64,000 nucleotides of DNA, from positions 1,984,001-2,048,000 of the forward strand of contig NC_067208.1 in NCBI RefSeq assembly GCF_026262505.1, written 5' to 3'. A program made the position numbers and the translations under genes. The notes below the pieces were generated by a model that searched no databases, was not told the DNA's origin, and saw only the letters and a list, made by a program, of their open reading frames with translations. Below are positions 1-9,036 of the stretch, piece by piece. Every line of letters starts with the position of its first letter. Position 1 is the stretch's first letter. This stretch comes from Trichomonas vaginalis G3 (taxonomy: Eukaryota > Parabasalia > Trichomonadida > Trichomonadidae).

Positions 1-218
1 ATATTAAAATCATCTCTCTTCAATATTATCTCATAAAAGTTCTCGTTACTGGAGAAAGTCAATGAAACATAAGCGTTCTCACGGGCTTCGCCCTCACCGC
101 TTTGCGGTCTATCTAACTTCTTTCTTATATCATCTATACGCTTCAAAATGTCTGAACAATTGCTAACATCTTCTACAACAGTTATTTCATCATGAATGAC
201 CTTCAAGAACAAGCTCAT
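1..218 (-). CDS. Polinton A gene running off the window edge, unknown function
   Basis: An open frame of 72 codons starts at an ATG at 218 and is still open at base 1. The start lies directly against the stop codon of the next gene (219-221), a tight head-to-tail arrangement on the minus strand. The product begins MSLFLKVIHDEITVVED and has no recognisable domain. Residues 37-47 (RPQSGEGEARE) are encoded by a GC-rich double palindrome (83-108) that recurs elsewhere in the element, so this stretch looks inserted. It is probably a structural or accessory protein by position beside other virion-like genes; the function is not known. Confidence 0.6.
   Translation of the reverse strand, partial: MSLFLKVIHDEITVVEDVSNCSDILKRIDDIRKKLDRPQSGEGEARENAYVSLTFSSNENFYEIILKRDDFN
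83..108 (-). repeat. Double-hairpin palindrome, copy inside a gene
   Basis: On the minus strand: ACCGC-AAA-GCGGT, then GA, then GGGC-GAA-GCCC. It encodes part of RPQSGEGEARE in the partial gene at 1-218. Confidence 0.9.
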
Positions 219-1100
219 TTAATATGCTATTAAAATCATCTCAATAATGAGTCCATCCTTTCCGTCTTTGGGTAGCACAACATCTTTCATTGAAGAAGGT
301 TCGACAAGTCTTATGTTAAACTTACTGACAAAGTTTGTTATACTATAATGCTTTGGCGGCGAATACATATAGTTTGAAAGACATAATATAGATTCTTCAG
401 CAAATTCACTTATACTGGATTTTATAACAATGTTCTCACGAGACCAAATGCCACCAATTGACAATCTTGTAAGCAATCCTGCTGAACCTTCAACTGTAAA
501 CGTCGATAGTAACATTCCACGAAGGTCATCTATTGACATCTTTGAGTCACTGAATTTAAAGATTTTCTTAAAGCAATCGTCATTATCTAACCATGCAATA
601 GCTTTGAAGTTTTCATTCGAATAGACATCTGCTTCATTAAATGTAAATCCTGACTTCTTTGCAGAGACGACTTTAAAATCTATTGAGTTTGTTTCAAAAT
701 TATATGCTATGGTAACTTCTGAAGGTAATGGATGTCCTTCCGCAGTAAGTTGTTCTCTCACTACCGTTTGAAGCTTTGTGTTAAAAACTTTCATGTCATC
801 TCCTGTGTCTAGGTTCACATACACAGCAACAGGAAAACTATCTTGCTTCTTTGTTTCATCATTATATCTCAAAACATTAAAGTTCTTCAATAATATTGTT
901 CTTCCTGCTGGAATACTTCGAACCTGTCTGATTTCAATAGCTTTCTCACCTCCTACATACTCTACCCAGTGTCTTGGATATTCATAAGTATACTGACTTT
1001 CTTGAATTTTGGTAGGTTTCATCATAACGTGTTCATAGTATATCTTTATACTCTTGTCAGTTAGACTCGGTGCTATGTTCTGAATATTTCTGACTTGCAT
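219..1100 (-). CDS. Polinton A structural protein, same family as the gene at 13.8 kb
   Basis: The product is about 293 residues from the Met at 1100 (MQVRNIQNIAP). A longer upstream start would overlap the divergent ATPase gene and was rejected. The N-terminal part has a pattern with an aromatic-rich YEYPRHW segment followed by EK and an R-rich strand. The same pattern is seen in the 285-residue protein at 13,846-14,703 and in the remnant at 18,533. The C-terminus (ISEF..., then FNIRLVEPSS) ends in beta-strand-like sequence resembling the tail of penton-type minor capsid proteins. The start codon is only 16 bp from the ATPase start on the other strand. A virion component is likely; the exact role is unknown. 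Confidence 0.6.
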   Translation of the reverse strand: MQVRNIQNIAPSLTDKSIKIYYEHVMMKPTKIQESQYTYEYPRHWVEYVGGEKAIEIRQVRSIPAGRTILLKNFNVLRYNDETKKQDSFPVAVYVNLDTGDDMKVFNTKLQTVVREQLTAEGHPLPSEVTIAYNFETNSIDFKVVSAKKSGFTFNEADVYSNENFKAIAWLDNDDCFKKIFKFSDSKMSIDDLRGMLLSTFTVEGSAGLLTRLSIGGIWSRENIVIKSSISEFAEESILCLSNYMYSPPKHYSITNFVSKFNIRLVEPSSMKDVVLPKDGKDGLIIEMILIAY

Positions 1101-1116
1101 TTTTAATGGAGATAAA

Positions 1117-2004
1117 ATGAAGCATTTAATACATGATGTAGATGAAGACATGAATGAAACTACAGACAAACTTAACTCTTCGCTTATTCTTCCTTTCAGC
1201 AAAGATTATGAATTCTGTTCAAATGGTGTATATTTCTATTGTGGAAAGATGGGTTCAGGTAAGACATTTAACATCATTCGTCATATACTCATAACAGAGC
1301 GTTTAGGAAACGACTCTTACTATGACCAAATCATTATATCAGCAACTTCAGACTCTATGGACTCAACAGCGAAAACATTTATGTCAAAAGTTCAAGCCTC
1401 TGTCGTTAAAGTTCCAGACAGTGAACTCATTGAATTTCTTCAACGTTACATTCGACGTAAGAGAAAATATTATGCCATCGTAGAGTTCATACAGTCAGGA
1501 ATGCAAAAGACTTCTGAGGAGATGGAAAGAATTATTGACAAACACCACTTACGTCAATACTCAGGAGTTTACGATATGAAACGACTTACAAACTACATTC
1601 TGTCAAAACTTTCAAAATACCCCTTCAAAAAGTATCCTTCAAACACTCTGCTCGTTTGTGACGACTTCGCCGGAAAAGGTTTAGTGTCAAAACCAGACTC
1701 ACCATTAGCTAACATCATAACTAAAGTCAGACATTACCATTTAACTGTAGCAATACTTATGCAAACATGGAGGTTTTTAGCTTTAAACATAAAACGTCTC
1801 ATAACTGACTTCGTTATCTTTCAAGGTTTCTCACGCTATGATATTGAACTCATTTGGAAACAGTCAGGTATAACATTACCTTTTGAAGAAATTTGGGAAG
1901 CATATAAGTCTCTCATCTCTCCTCGTTCATACCTTGAGATTCATATCATGACTAATACCATTAAAGTCAAAAATATTCCATGGGAACGACCAACATTGTT
2001 TTAA
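1117..2004 (+). CDS. Polinton A genome-packaging ATPase (FtsK/HerA, A32-like)
   Basis: The product is 295 residues. A P-loop GKMGSGKTF lies at about residues 43-51 after a short beta strand (VYFYC), and a Walker B strand LLVCDDFAG at about 177. Both spacings fit the A32-like packaging ATPases of Polintons and large DNA viruses, which pump DNA into preformed capsids. A second homologue at 35.5 kb shares the DDFA Walker B core and the following region with K-x-RH and Q-T motifs. It is divergent from the structural gene ending at 219 and overlaps the tail of the next minus-strand gene by four bases. The frame is intact. Confidence 0.88.
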   Translation: MKHLIHDVDEDMNETTDKLNSSLILPFSKDYEFCSNGVYFYCGKMGSGKTFNIIRHILITERLGNDSYYDQIIISATSDSMDSTAKTFMSKVQASVVKVPDSELIEFLQRYIRRKRKYYAIVEFIQSGMQKTSEEMERIIDKHHLRQYSGVYDMKRLTNYILSKLSKYPFKKYPSNTLLVCDDFAGKGLVSKPDSPLANIITKVRHYHLTVAILMQTWRFLALNIKRLITDFVIFQGFSRYDIELIWKQSGITLPFEEIWEAYKSLISPRSYLEIHIMTNTIKVKNIPWERPTLF

Positions 2005-2393
2005 AGTTTAACCTTCAATTGACTGATGGTAAACAAATTCCATGCATCTCTGTCGCCATTTCTGTTAATATTTTTGCTGTCATTCATATCATCCACTTCC
2101 CCATCCGTTAGCTTTTGAGGATATGCGTTAGAATAGCTGTTCTTAAATGAAGGCTTTTCACCTTTGAGAGCATAAACTCTATAACTTTCTGCATACTTTA
2201 TGTTTGAACCTCCTGAGCCATCATTGACATAAATTTTTATAGGCTTCCACCCTTTGTTCATATTCCTGCTTCTTCCCTTTGCTCTTTTGTTCAGTAGTTC
2301 TACATCTTTATACACAGCTCCTGTCTCAGTGAATTCATCAATATTTTCATTCGTTAGCTTTACATTCAAACCCTTGTCGAGTATATTGTTCAT
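2001..2393 (-). CDS. Polinton A hypothetical protein
   Basis: The frame is open far upstream, but the Met at 2393 (MNNILDKGLNVKL) is preferred. Starting further out would run through the divergent gene that begins at 2428 and through the AT-rich gap between them. The product is about 130 residues, lysine- and asparagine-rich, with a glycine-serine patch in the middle, no membrane segment and no domain I recognise. It meets the ATPase gene tail to tail with a four-base overlap. Confidence 0.5.
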   Translation of the reverse strand: MNNILDKGLNVKLTNENIDEFTETGAVYKDVELLNKRAKGRSRNMNKGWKPIKIYVNDGSGGSNIKYAESYRVYALKGEKPSFKNSYSNAYPQKLTDGEVDDMNDSKNINRNGDRDAWNLFTISQLKVKL

Positions 2394-2427
2394 TTCATAC
2401 ATATAAAAGGTTTTTATTCTATATGAA

Positions 2428-3042
2428 ATGAGAAGCAAATCCATCTTAGCTGGTGCCGTTAATGTTCCAATTGAACCAACATCAAATGTTGACTCACGAA
2501 CGACAAACAATATTGTCATAAAGAACTATAGTTCAGAGTGTTTGAAAGAAAAAGAACCAGAACTTAAGTCTGTGAATTTAAACACAGCTTCAAACGCTAA
2601 CGCTACATCAGATGTTAAGTTAGAGTATCCACCACTGGACCAAATTCTTTCAAGAGAAGCCAACGACAATCCTTACACAAATGTTCAAACAAATCCTTCA
2701 GATAACGTAGACCATTACCTTCTTCAGTTATACCAAACAATTTTACTCAAAGACGATAAGAAGCTTTTGACAAATCTTATAAGTAAGAACCAAATAATTC
2801 TAACAAAGGAGGATTTAGAAAATGTTAAATCGCGAATAACAGGGAAACAATGTGTCATTGACTATCTCGACCCTGAAATCGAATGCTGTGGTCAAACGCC
2901 AATATTCATGAAAATAGGTAACATCCGCATCATTGAAACACGAGGAACTACAGGAGTTGAGTTTAAGTATAGATATTCGAACGAGTATACAAAACTATCT
3001 ACTGACTATAAGCTTTGTTTGAAATATGTTTTAGTAAATTAA
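2428..3042 (+). CDS. Conserved Polinton protein with C-terminal CCG domain (A copy)
   Basis: The product is 204 residues. The first 100 are polar and look disordered. The last 65 contain the pattern E-CCG-Q, then an I-R-I-I strand, then FKYRYSNEYTK and LCLKYVLVN. The same layout is found in the Polinton B protein at 39,431-40,009 (ISCCGVSYNV, LKYSF, ISLKFIC). The two are therefore counterparts, which supports this being a real core protein of this Polinton lineage. No known family was recognised. A double palindrome follows directly after the stop. Confidence 0.65.
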   Translation: MRSKSILAGAVNVPIEPTSNVDSRTTNNIVIKNYSSECLKEKEPELKSVNLNTASNANATSDVKLEYPPLDQILSREANDNPYTNVQTNPSDNVDHYLLQLYQTILLKDDKKLLTNLISKNQIILTKEDLENVKSRITGKQCVIDYLDPEIECCGQTPIFMKIGNIRIIETRGTTGVEFKYRYSNEYTKLSTDYKLCLKYVLVN

Positions 3043-3051
3043 AGCAGTCAG

Positions 3052-3077
3052 GACCTTCGGTCTTGGCGCTTTGCGCC
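3052..3077 (-). repeat. Double-hairpin palindrome, intergenic
   Basis: Plus strand GACCTTCGGTC followed by TT and GGCGCTTTGCGCC. On the minus strand it reads GGCGC-AAA-GCGCC, AA, GACC-GAA-GGTC, the same layout as the coding copies. The 36-bp context recurs at 8.32 kb. Confidence 0.9.
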
Positions 3078-3093
3078 GTCAGTCAAAAAAATT

Positions 3094-3336
3094 TCAAGTT
3101 AGCAATTTGTAATATCTATCCAAAACTTCTTCAACAGTATCGAACTCATCTTCATAATGCAAACCTAATCTTATTGACTTGGTGCAGTTTTCACTAACAC
3201 AATATTTTTCTGTTCTCTTGACTGACATAACTAACTCATTTGTTTCATCAAACAGCAACAACCAAAGTTCATGACCTAATACATAACATTCATACTTTAT
3301 ATTTTTAGCTCTGAGTTCTCTTGTAAGCTGTTGCAT
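3094..3336 (-). CDS. Small Polinton A protein, unknown
   Basis: The product is 80 residues (MQQLTRELRAKNIKYECYV...), with a central hydrophobic strand (LWLLLFDE) and an acidic helix-like end. The start overlaps the end of the next upstream minus-strand gene by about 40 bases in another frame. No domain was recognised. The gene is plausible because it fills an otherwise empty interval in a compact gene string and ends just beside the palindrome at 3.05 kb. Confidence 0.45.
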   Translation of the reverse strand: MQQLTRELRAKNIKYECYVLGHELWLLLFDETNELVMSVKRTEKYCVSENCTKSIRLGLHYEDEFDTVEEVLDRYYKLLT

Positions 3337-4061
3337 TTAATATTTTCTAAAAAGTCAACTTCAACAGTCATTCGCACTGGTGCCTTCAGTTCTACAGGCT
3401 CTCCTTGAAAGTCAACAAGTCTGAATTGCATGTCTTTCAAATTATGAGGACTAATGCGAACCCATTTACCTAAATGAGTTGCTATGACAGGAACATTTGG
3501 AATGAACATTGAATTGACTGCATAACAGAAAGACTTATATTCTACTGAACCTTTACTATTAACTCCTGAAATACCTGTGACATTAGCTATTTTAGACTCA
3601 ATGTACAAACAATTGCCATAACATACGTATGGAACAGATTTCATCTCAATCGTTTTGTCAACACTTTTCAAAGGAAATGTCATATGGTATGCTCCCAGAA
3701 GCAATTGAACTCTATGACTCATTCTTGGTATCTTAAACTCTTTCTCGCTGCTGAACTTCAATGTTTCCTCAGAAGAGAGTTCGACATCTATGTTGTCAAT
3801 AGTTTCTTCATTTATGAGAGTATCTATGACTCCAGCAATTTTATCTATTCTATACTCTGCTCTGTTAGGAAATGTTATAAAACTTCTTTTGTCATCTATT
3901 TCAATCTCTATGAAATCTGTTTCATCTGTTATGACAAAAGTTGCGATAGTATTGAAGTCAACAACTCTGAAAGCAAGTACTTCATTCTGAAGACCTAAGT
4001 TTGTTTGTAGCTTTACTGTCCCGTATTCGTTTGGGTCTGTACTTTGCAAATAGAACAACAT
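3297..4061 (-). CDS. Penton-like minor capsid protein of Polinton A
   Basis: The product is 254 residues. The last third reads FRLVDFQGEPVELKAPVRM followed by a beta strand. This is the end signature seen in single-jelly-roll penton proteins of Polintons and virophages, where a strand ending in L-V-D is followed by a turn and a strand leading to the C-terminus. The Polinton B protein at 38,629-39,426 has the matching stretch (LTLVDANFVPVKLLCPMYL). It would occupy capsid vertices. The start codon is 17 bp from the divergent fibre gene start at 4079. The assignment rests on pattern and context, not on a search. Confidence 0.65.
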   Translation of the reverse strand: MLFYLQSTDPNEYGTVKLQTNLGLQNEVLAFRVVDFNTIATFVITDETDFIEIEIDDKRSFITFPNRAEYRIDKIAGVIDTLINEETIDNIDVELSSEETLKFSSEKEFKIPRMSHRVQLLLGAYHMTFPLKSVDKTIEMKSVPYVCYGNCLYIESKIANVTGISGVNSKGSVEYKSFCYAVNSMFIPNVPVIATHLGKWVRISPHNLKDMQFRLVDFQGEPVELKAPVRMTVEVDFLENIKCNSLQENSELKI

Positions 4062-4078
4062 TTTATTCTCATTAAAAT

Positions 4079-6964
4079 ATGACTATTGCTGCATATGCGT
4101 ATGAAACAAATGAAGCAAGAAGAGCACGTGAACTAGTAAATGAAAACTCAACTTTAACAGTGGAAGGTAACAATTTAGTCATTGACGATGGAAAAACTAA
4201 AAAAGTCATTGATTTCGATACTTTTAACACTTATGACCCATTCATTACAATAAGTAAAGTTCCTATCATAAATGATGGAACGGTGCAATATATAAATTCT
4301 ACAGTAGATGCCTCATTAGTGAAAGTATTAAATGTTCTCATTGAATTGTTAAAGAGCTTTCGATTTGACGACAACATTAAATGCCTAAAGAATTTAGTCA
4401 TGAATGAGAAACAAATTCTCGGCGTTGCTGGTAGCAGTAATGATGTACACCTTATGACATTAGAATATTATAACGAACATAAAGATGAACTGAAAGGAGA
4501 GAAGGGTGACACTGGACCTCAAGGACCACAAGGAATACAAGGAATACAAGGAATACAAGGACCTCAAGGCGAAAACGGTTTGGATGGTGAAGATGGAAAG
4601 GATGGAAAAACTGCTAAATCATGGATATGGAACCTTATAAATACTGGTTTAACAGCTGCTTCATATGGAGTTCTTCAATACCAAATCGGAAAGATATGGG
4701 CAGTACTTGGTGAAGAAGCTTTAGATGACGTTAAAAATGCTTTGAACTTCATTTCAAATGGTTCGGATACTATTAAAACTTTATCTGGTTGGATGCAAGA
4801 AACAAGGAGTCAAATAGATACTGTAAGACGTATAGCAAACAATGCACGTACGGGATTGGATACTTTACGAGAAGCACAAGATACACTAAAGGAAGCAAAT
4901 GATATTCTTGGCTCAGTATCAGACATGCATGAAGATTGGCTTAAAGGTATTGACAAATCTTTAAAAAATCACAGTCAGTCTATTGCTGACTACAAGAAAA
5001 GTATAGATTTTTTACATAGTGCTATGGACGTACATGATGGAAGCATAAGGAACTTACTTAATGCTAACAATAACTTACCAGGAACTATTAAAGCATTTAT
5101 AAAGTCCTTTGTAAAACCTGGTGCTCTAACATTTAGGTCTTTGAGAGCAAGAGCATTGAAGTCAAGAGATGCAGAAACTCCAACAGAACCTACAGAAGGA
5201 ACTGAAACAACAGAAACTCCAGAAGAACCACCAAAACCAACAGCTAATGAAATATTGTTCGAATATTTTCCAAGATACTCTGTCCTCATTGCATACATTC
5301 AAGAAATACTTAAGAAAGCTGACTTGACTTTGGGGGATGATGAAAGTTCTGTATATCTTTCGTTCCAATTCCAAATAGCAGAACTTTTGAGACAGATATG
5401 CTTAATGTATGACAACATCTCTGATTTTACAAGATATGATGACGACCATGACCCCGAACACGGTGAAGAAGAAGTTTTACAAACATCCATTAAGACAGGA
5501 AAGGTTTTAACACAAAGTCTCATTATTGACACCAAAGATGGCGAAGTGGACGTTCTTCAAGAGCTGAAGAAAAATACTTCTTCGGGAGGTGGTGGTAGGC
5601 ATGAACTTGAAATAAATGAGATAGAAGAGAAATTAGCCGAAAAAGCAGATAAAAACCATGTTCATTATATAAGTTCAGACGAACAGATTATAACGGACTA
5701 CCATGGATATTTAACACAGGATGAACAAATAAGCACTGAAGATGTTAATGAAAGAAGATATAAATACATTCGTGCTAAAGGTTATGACATACGTTGTACT
5801 GTACAGTATGACACAGGTAAAGCACCAGAAGCATTTGGTTATAACAATGAAATTTATGCTTCATACTTCTTTGTTAACGGTGTATTAGTTGAACCAAGAT
5901 TTATGTTGAGAGTTAAGGCAAAAATAACTTTTGAAGATGCTATTAAAAGTAAAGCAGACAAAGATGAACTTGACGCAACGAACAAAGTTTTGAAATCTCA
6001 TAAACACAATATCTCCGATATAAATGAACTTCAAGCTACATTAAATAGTAAAGCTGACAAGAACCATACACATGAATCCTTCACTACTGTTAGAGCAGAC
6101 GACATAATATTGAACTATACCCTTGGTTCAAGTGCACCTTTAGAGAATCCAAGTACAAGCGTAAAAGATACACCAAACTCCTTAAATAACAAATGTATGA
6201 ATATCGAAGGTCATGTCAGAAACTTTGAAACACATGAACTACCAGCAATGTTAGATAAGAAAGCAGATAAAGAACATACACATAACTCCTTCTCAACTGT
6301 TGCTATAGAAAGTATTGAAGGAACGGTTGGCGGAACTGGTGGGGATGCATTATATTATAAACCTCCTAACTTTCCACAAGGTTTAACATCGAATGAAAAC
6401 ATAACAACGAAGAAAGACATTAGCTGTAAAAATGTTTATGTCATGGATGATGAAAATAATGTTAAATTCACTGCTCAAGATTTATATGATAAGAAAGCTG
6501 ACAAAACAGAGCTTCAAACATTAAAGACTGAAATACTTCAAACATTATATCCTGTTGGTTCTTTATATACATCAATGAATTCAACAAATCCCGCAACAGT
6601 TCTGGGTTTTGGTACTTGGGAACAGATTGTAGACAAATTCTTATACTGTGCTAACTCTTCAAAGCAAACAGGAGGCTCAAAGAAAATTAAAGAAGCAAAC
6701 TTACCTGCGCACACTCATACAGGAACGACAAACTTTTCTGGCGACCATAGCCACTCATTAAGAGACCACCCATTATACAACTCAGACTATAAAGCTGGCA
6801 ATGACGTTTTATCTCCATCTTATAACAATTCAGCAAAAAAGACTTTTCGACCAACTGAACCAGGAGGAAATCATGTCCATACTTTCACAACAAATCCAAC
6901 AGGCTCGGGTGAAGATTATATGCCACCATTTATGACTGTATTCGCATGGTACCGCGTTCAATGA
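4079..6964 (+). CDS. Collagen-repeat fibre protein with phage tail-fibre C-terminus (A)
   Basis: The product is 961 residues. Around residue 140 there is a Gly-X-Y block (GDTGPQGPQG, GIQGIQGIQG, GEDGKDGK). Long helical segments follow, with several KADKNHTH-type units spaced along the shaft. The last 150 residues hold YPVGSLYTSMN, FGTWEQIVDKFLY, TGGSK, LPAHTHTG, DHSHS, GNHVHT and YMPPFMTVFAWYR. This is the gp10/collar-like receptor-binding tip of bacteriophage tail fibres, in which HxH motifs bind iron along the trimer axis. It is probably a trimeric attachment spike on the particle. The frame is intact; a relative lies at 18.7-20.7 kb. Confidence 0.85.
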   Translation: MTIAAYAYETNEARRARELVNENSTLTVEGNNLVIDDGKTKKVIDFDTFNTYDPFITISKVPIINDGTVQYINSTVDASLVKVLNVLIELLKSFRFDDNIKCLKNLVMNEKQILGVAGSSNDVHLMTLEYYNEHKDELKGEKGDTGPQGPQGIQGIQGIQGPQGENGLDGEDGKDGKTAKSWIWNLINTGLTAASYGVLQYQIGKIWAVLGEEALDDVKNALNFISNGSDTIKTLSGWMQETRSQIDTVRRIANNARTGLDTLREAQDTLKEANDILGSVSDMHEDWLKGIDKSLKNHSQSIADYKKSIDFLHSAMDVHDGSIRNLLNANNNLPGTIKAFIKSFVKPGALTFRSLRARALKSRDAETPTEPTEGTETTETPEEPPKPTANEILFEYFPRYSVLIAYIQEILKKADLTLGDDESSVYLSFQFQIAELLRQICLMYDNISDFTRYDDDHDPEHGEEEVLQTSIKTGKVLTQSLIIDTKDGEVDVLQELKKNTSSGGGGRHELEINEIEEKLAEKADKNHVHYISSDEQIITDYHGYLTQDEQISTEDVNERRYKYIRAKGYDIRCTVQYDTGKAPEAFGYNNEIYASYFFVNGVLVEPRFMLRVKAKITFEDAIKSKADKDELDATNKVLKSHKHNISDINELQATLNSKADKNHTHESFTTVRADDIILNYTLGSSAPLENPSTSVKDTPNSLNNKCMNIEGHVRNFETHELPAMLDKKADKEHTHNSFSTVAIESIEGTVGGTGGDALYYKPPNFPQGLTSNENITTKKDISCKNVYVMDDENNVKFTAQDLYDKKADKTELQTLKTEILQTLYPVGSLYTSMNSTNPATVLGFGTWEQIVDKFLYCANSSKQTGGSKKIKEANLPAHTHTGTTNFSGDHSHSLRDHPLYNSDYKAGNDVLSPSYNNSAKKTFRPTEPGGNHVHTFTTNPTGSGEDYMPPFMTVFAWYRVQ

Positions 6965-6979
6965 ACGCGCTTGAGCCTA

Positions 6980-6992
6980 GACCCTTTGGGTC
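6980..6992 (+). repeat. Single-stem relative of the double palindrome
   Basis: GACCC-TTT-GGGTC a few bases after the fibre stop codon, with a GAGCCT/AGGCTT outer pair. Similar halves occur at 13,824-13,834 (GGGC-GAA-ACCC) and 14,950-14,962 (GACCC-CTT-GGGTC). A position just after a stop suggests a possible transcript-end structure. Confidence 0.65.
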
Positions 6993-7032
6993 AAGGCTTA
7001 CCGTCTTGAATAAAATCTTTAACTTTACATAA

Positions 7033-8118
7033 ATGAGCTTGAAAGAAGTATTCGAATCATCACCGTGGAGGTCATTTAAGAAGTTCAATGAAGCTGCAAG
7101 GAGTTGGGGATTTACTAACAGAGCTGAAGTTAAAAAGTTCTTTGACAAAAATGTTGTACATCAAACAAAAATAAACCCTTACGACTACTTTTTACCAATT
7201 TACTCCAACACTCCTGACGCATACCAATTTGACACTCTCATTCAAAGCAGAAAAGGAGGACATAAACCATTCCTCATCTTCATAAATGTTAACACTCGTA
7301 AAGCATATGCATATCCAATGAAAAATAAAGGAACTCGTGAAGTGTTAAGAGTTTTACAAAAGTTTGTAGCAGAACATAGCCCAAGTACTTTAACATCAGA
7401 CCAAGACGGTGCATACCTCAGCAATGAAATCACAGAATTTCTCATTAAGCATAACATAACTCACTACACTACTGAAGACCATAACCATAACATACTCGGT
7501 ATCATAAACCGCTTCATAAGGACTCTCAGAGATTTAAATCAAGAGCGAGACTTTACCGAAGAAACAATGAAACATTTTCTCGAAGTATATAATTCCTCAA
7601 CACATTCTACAACAGGACATACACCAAATTCAATGACACAACAACAAGAAGAAAAGTATATACAAAAGAAACGAAGCCAAACACAAAATATCAGAAATTC
7701 AACACAATTTACCCTCATTCCTGGTACAAAAGTTCGTGTAGTTCTTGACGACAAACCGTTGACAAAGAAACGTTTAAGGTTAAGTCGAAATTATTATATC
7801 GTAGACTCTACGCAAGGTAATGGATATCTTATAAAAGCTGCTGACGACTCTATTGCGTTTTACCCTCGTCATAAATTAGTTGAAAGTAGTAATGGCAAAC
7901 TTGCTGAAACCATTGACGAAGCAAAGCGAGGAGTGGTTATTGAAATACTTGGCTACAACATAAACGATGACACTTATAAAGTAAGATATGAAGGAGGCGT
8001 TGAAGATGTTATACCATCTAAGAACTTGAGAGAATCTAAACCAACTCATCTGGGACCATTAGAGTGGGAGTACTGGAAAGATAAAAATAAGCCAGAAAGA
8101 ATAAGAAAATTCTTCTAA
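7033..8118 (+). CDS. Polinton A retroviral-type integrase (DDE)
   Basis: The product is 361 residues. The catalytic core shows the first Asp in YQFDTLIQ, then LIFINVNTRKAYAYPM, the second Asp in LTSDQDGAY, and an HNHNILGIINRFIRTLRD segment at the position of the third acidic motif. The C-terminal part (VIEILGYNINDDTYKVRYEG, then EDVIPSKNLR) looks like a chromo- or Tudor-like small beta domain. Polinton integrases join the element's inverted ends to target DNA and make 6-bp duplications. The gene sits between the fibre and the polymerase cluster and precedes an inverted-repeat copy at 8.2 kb. Confidence 0.85.
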   Translation: MSLKEVFESSPWRSFKKFNEAARSWGFTNRAEVKKFFDKNVVHQTKINPYDYFLPIYSNTPDAYQFDTLIQSRKGGHKPFLIFINVNTRKAYAYPMKNKGTREVLRVLQKFVAEHSPSTLTSDQDGAYLSNEITEFLIKHNITHYTTEDHNHNILGIINRFIRTLRDLNQERDFTEETMKHFLEVYNSSTHSTTGHTPNSMTQQQEEKYIQKKRSQTQNIRNSTQFTLIPGTKVRVVLDDKPLTKKRLRLSRNYYIVDSTQGNGYLIKAADDSIAFYPRHKLVESSNGKLAETIDEAKRGVVIEILGYNINDDTYKVRYEGGVEDVIPSKNLRESKPTHLGPLEWEYWKDKNKPERIRKFF

Positions 8119-8202
8119 ACTTTTTCATTAGATGTAAATCAGACATGAACGAGAACAGTCATGATATCATTAATGGTACCATTTATTTACACCAAAAATA
8201 TA

Positions 8203-8258
8203 ATTTAGGTGAAGAGGTGAGATTTCACCTCTTTTTTCACCTGTTTTTTCACCCTCAT
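8203..8258. repeat. Inverted repeat copy 1 (partner at 17.86 kb)
   Basis: AATTTAGGTGAAGAGGTGAG followed by a TTTCACCTC-TTTTTTCACC run. The same sequence appears in reverse complement at 17,857-17,918 with a few changes. Each copy is itself partly palindromic (GAGGTGAGATTTCACCTC) and carries GGTGAAAAA-type units. The pair brackets the polymerase-to-capsid block. Confidence 0.7.
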
Positions 8259-8649
8259 GAATTTTCATGAATTTTATATATTAATGTTTTCGTTAAGCCA
8301 CTTTGTGCCGTCAGTCAGTCAGTCAGGACCTTCGGTCTTGGCGCTTTGCGCCGTCGGTTTAGGAAAGACTTTAGAAAGTTGTTGGAAAATAAGTCCTGGG
8401 AAGAGTATTATAAGGCATTTTGTGAAGAATATAGCAACCGCCGGAATTCGGACTGTTGCTTTTTATACAAAATTCATGCAGGAAATTCTTGAGTTTTGGA
8501 TGAAAGAATACGGTCGAGCCAAAAGTGGCTCAACCTCAAAACAAGCATTTTATGAGCTTACTAAGGGCGTTATAAATGAATTCAAAGGTATTTACATACA
8601 TCCTGACCTCGTTCATTTTGTTGCTGAATTCAGCAAAAATAATGTTTAG
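8257..8649 (+). CDS. Possible KilA-N-like DNA-binding protein
   Basis: The open frame is 130 codons, but its first 35 run through the repeated palindrome sequence at 8.3 kb, so the true start is uncertain. The last 60 residues (EYGRAKSGSTSKQAFYELTK then GIYIHPDLVHFVAEF) resemble the end of KilA-N or MSV199-type domains, in which a YxHPDL motif precedes the last helix. Such domains are common in large DNA viruses and phages and bind DNA. The match is short and made by eye, so confidence is low. Confidence 0.35.
   Translation: MNFHEFYILMFSLSHFVPSVSQSGPSVLALCAVGLGKTLESCWKISPGKSIIRHFVKNIATAGIRTVAFYTKFMQEILEFWMKEYGRAKSGSTSKQAFYELTKGVINEFKGIYIHPDLVHFVAEFSKNNV
8327..8352 (-). repeat. Double-hairpin palindrome, duplicate of the 3.05-kb copy
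   Basis: CAGTCAGGACC-TTC-GGTC and GGCGCTTTGCGCC are identical to 3,045-3,080. The preceding bases contain a stutter of CAGT units. Confidence 0.92.
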
Positions 8650-8698
8650 GGTAGATGGTTAGATCTAACCCGATATCTAACCCGATTTCTACCCTCAA

Positions 8699-8725
8699 CC
8701 GCTAAGCGGCGAGACCCAAAGGTCT
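8699..8725 (+). repeat. Double-hairpin palindrome, intergenic
   Basis: CCGC-TAA-GCGG, then CGA, then GACCC-AAA-GGTCT. Same two-stem layout with a three-base loop in each stem. Confidence 0.85.
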
Positions 8726-8793
8726 TGAATTTTCATGAATTTCCTTAAGACAGAAAAAATAAAGTTAGTTTTATTTTTATTTATTTTTTTATT

Positions 8794-9036
8794 TTGTATG
8801 TAAAGCCAGTAATGACAACATTAGAGAACACAACAACAGTTATAGTCCATGAAGCCATAAATGAAGAATACGAGTACATACAGTATAACAAACAGTTACG
8901 TCTCATTCGTTCAGTCAAAGACGATATGTACCAAATGCAAAGTATAATGAATGCTCTTCGTTCTACAAAGCAAGCATATCATTGGTTTGAAAACCAACAG
9001 ACAAAAGAACTTTTAGAAGAATTTCCTCATATATGA
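8794..9036 (+). CDS. Small Polinton A protein, unknown
   Basis: The product is 80 residues (MYVKPVMTTLENTTTVIVHE...), or 73 from the internal Met of MTTLEN. It is mostly helical and charged, with Q, E and R in a helix-loop pattern near the end (MQSIMNALRSTKQAYHWFEN). It is preceded by a T-rich, TTTTTA-bearing leader like other element genes. Function unknown. Confidence 0.4.
   Translation: MYVKPVMTTLENTTTVIVHEAINEEYEYIQYNKQLRLIRSVKDDMYQMQSIMNALRSTKQAYHWFENQQTKELLEEFPHI

Noticed and set aside
4079-6964. A bacterial prophage or contamination as the source of the fibre gene
   Set aside because: It lies between Polinton penton and integrase genes, shares their start motif and AT-rich base use, and has a relative in the other Polinton.
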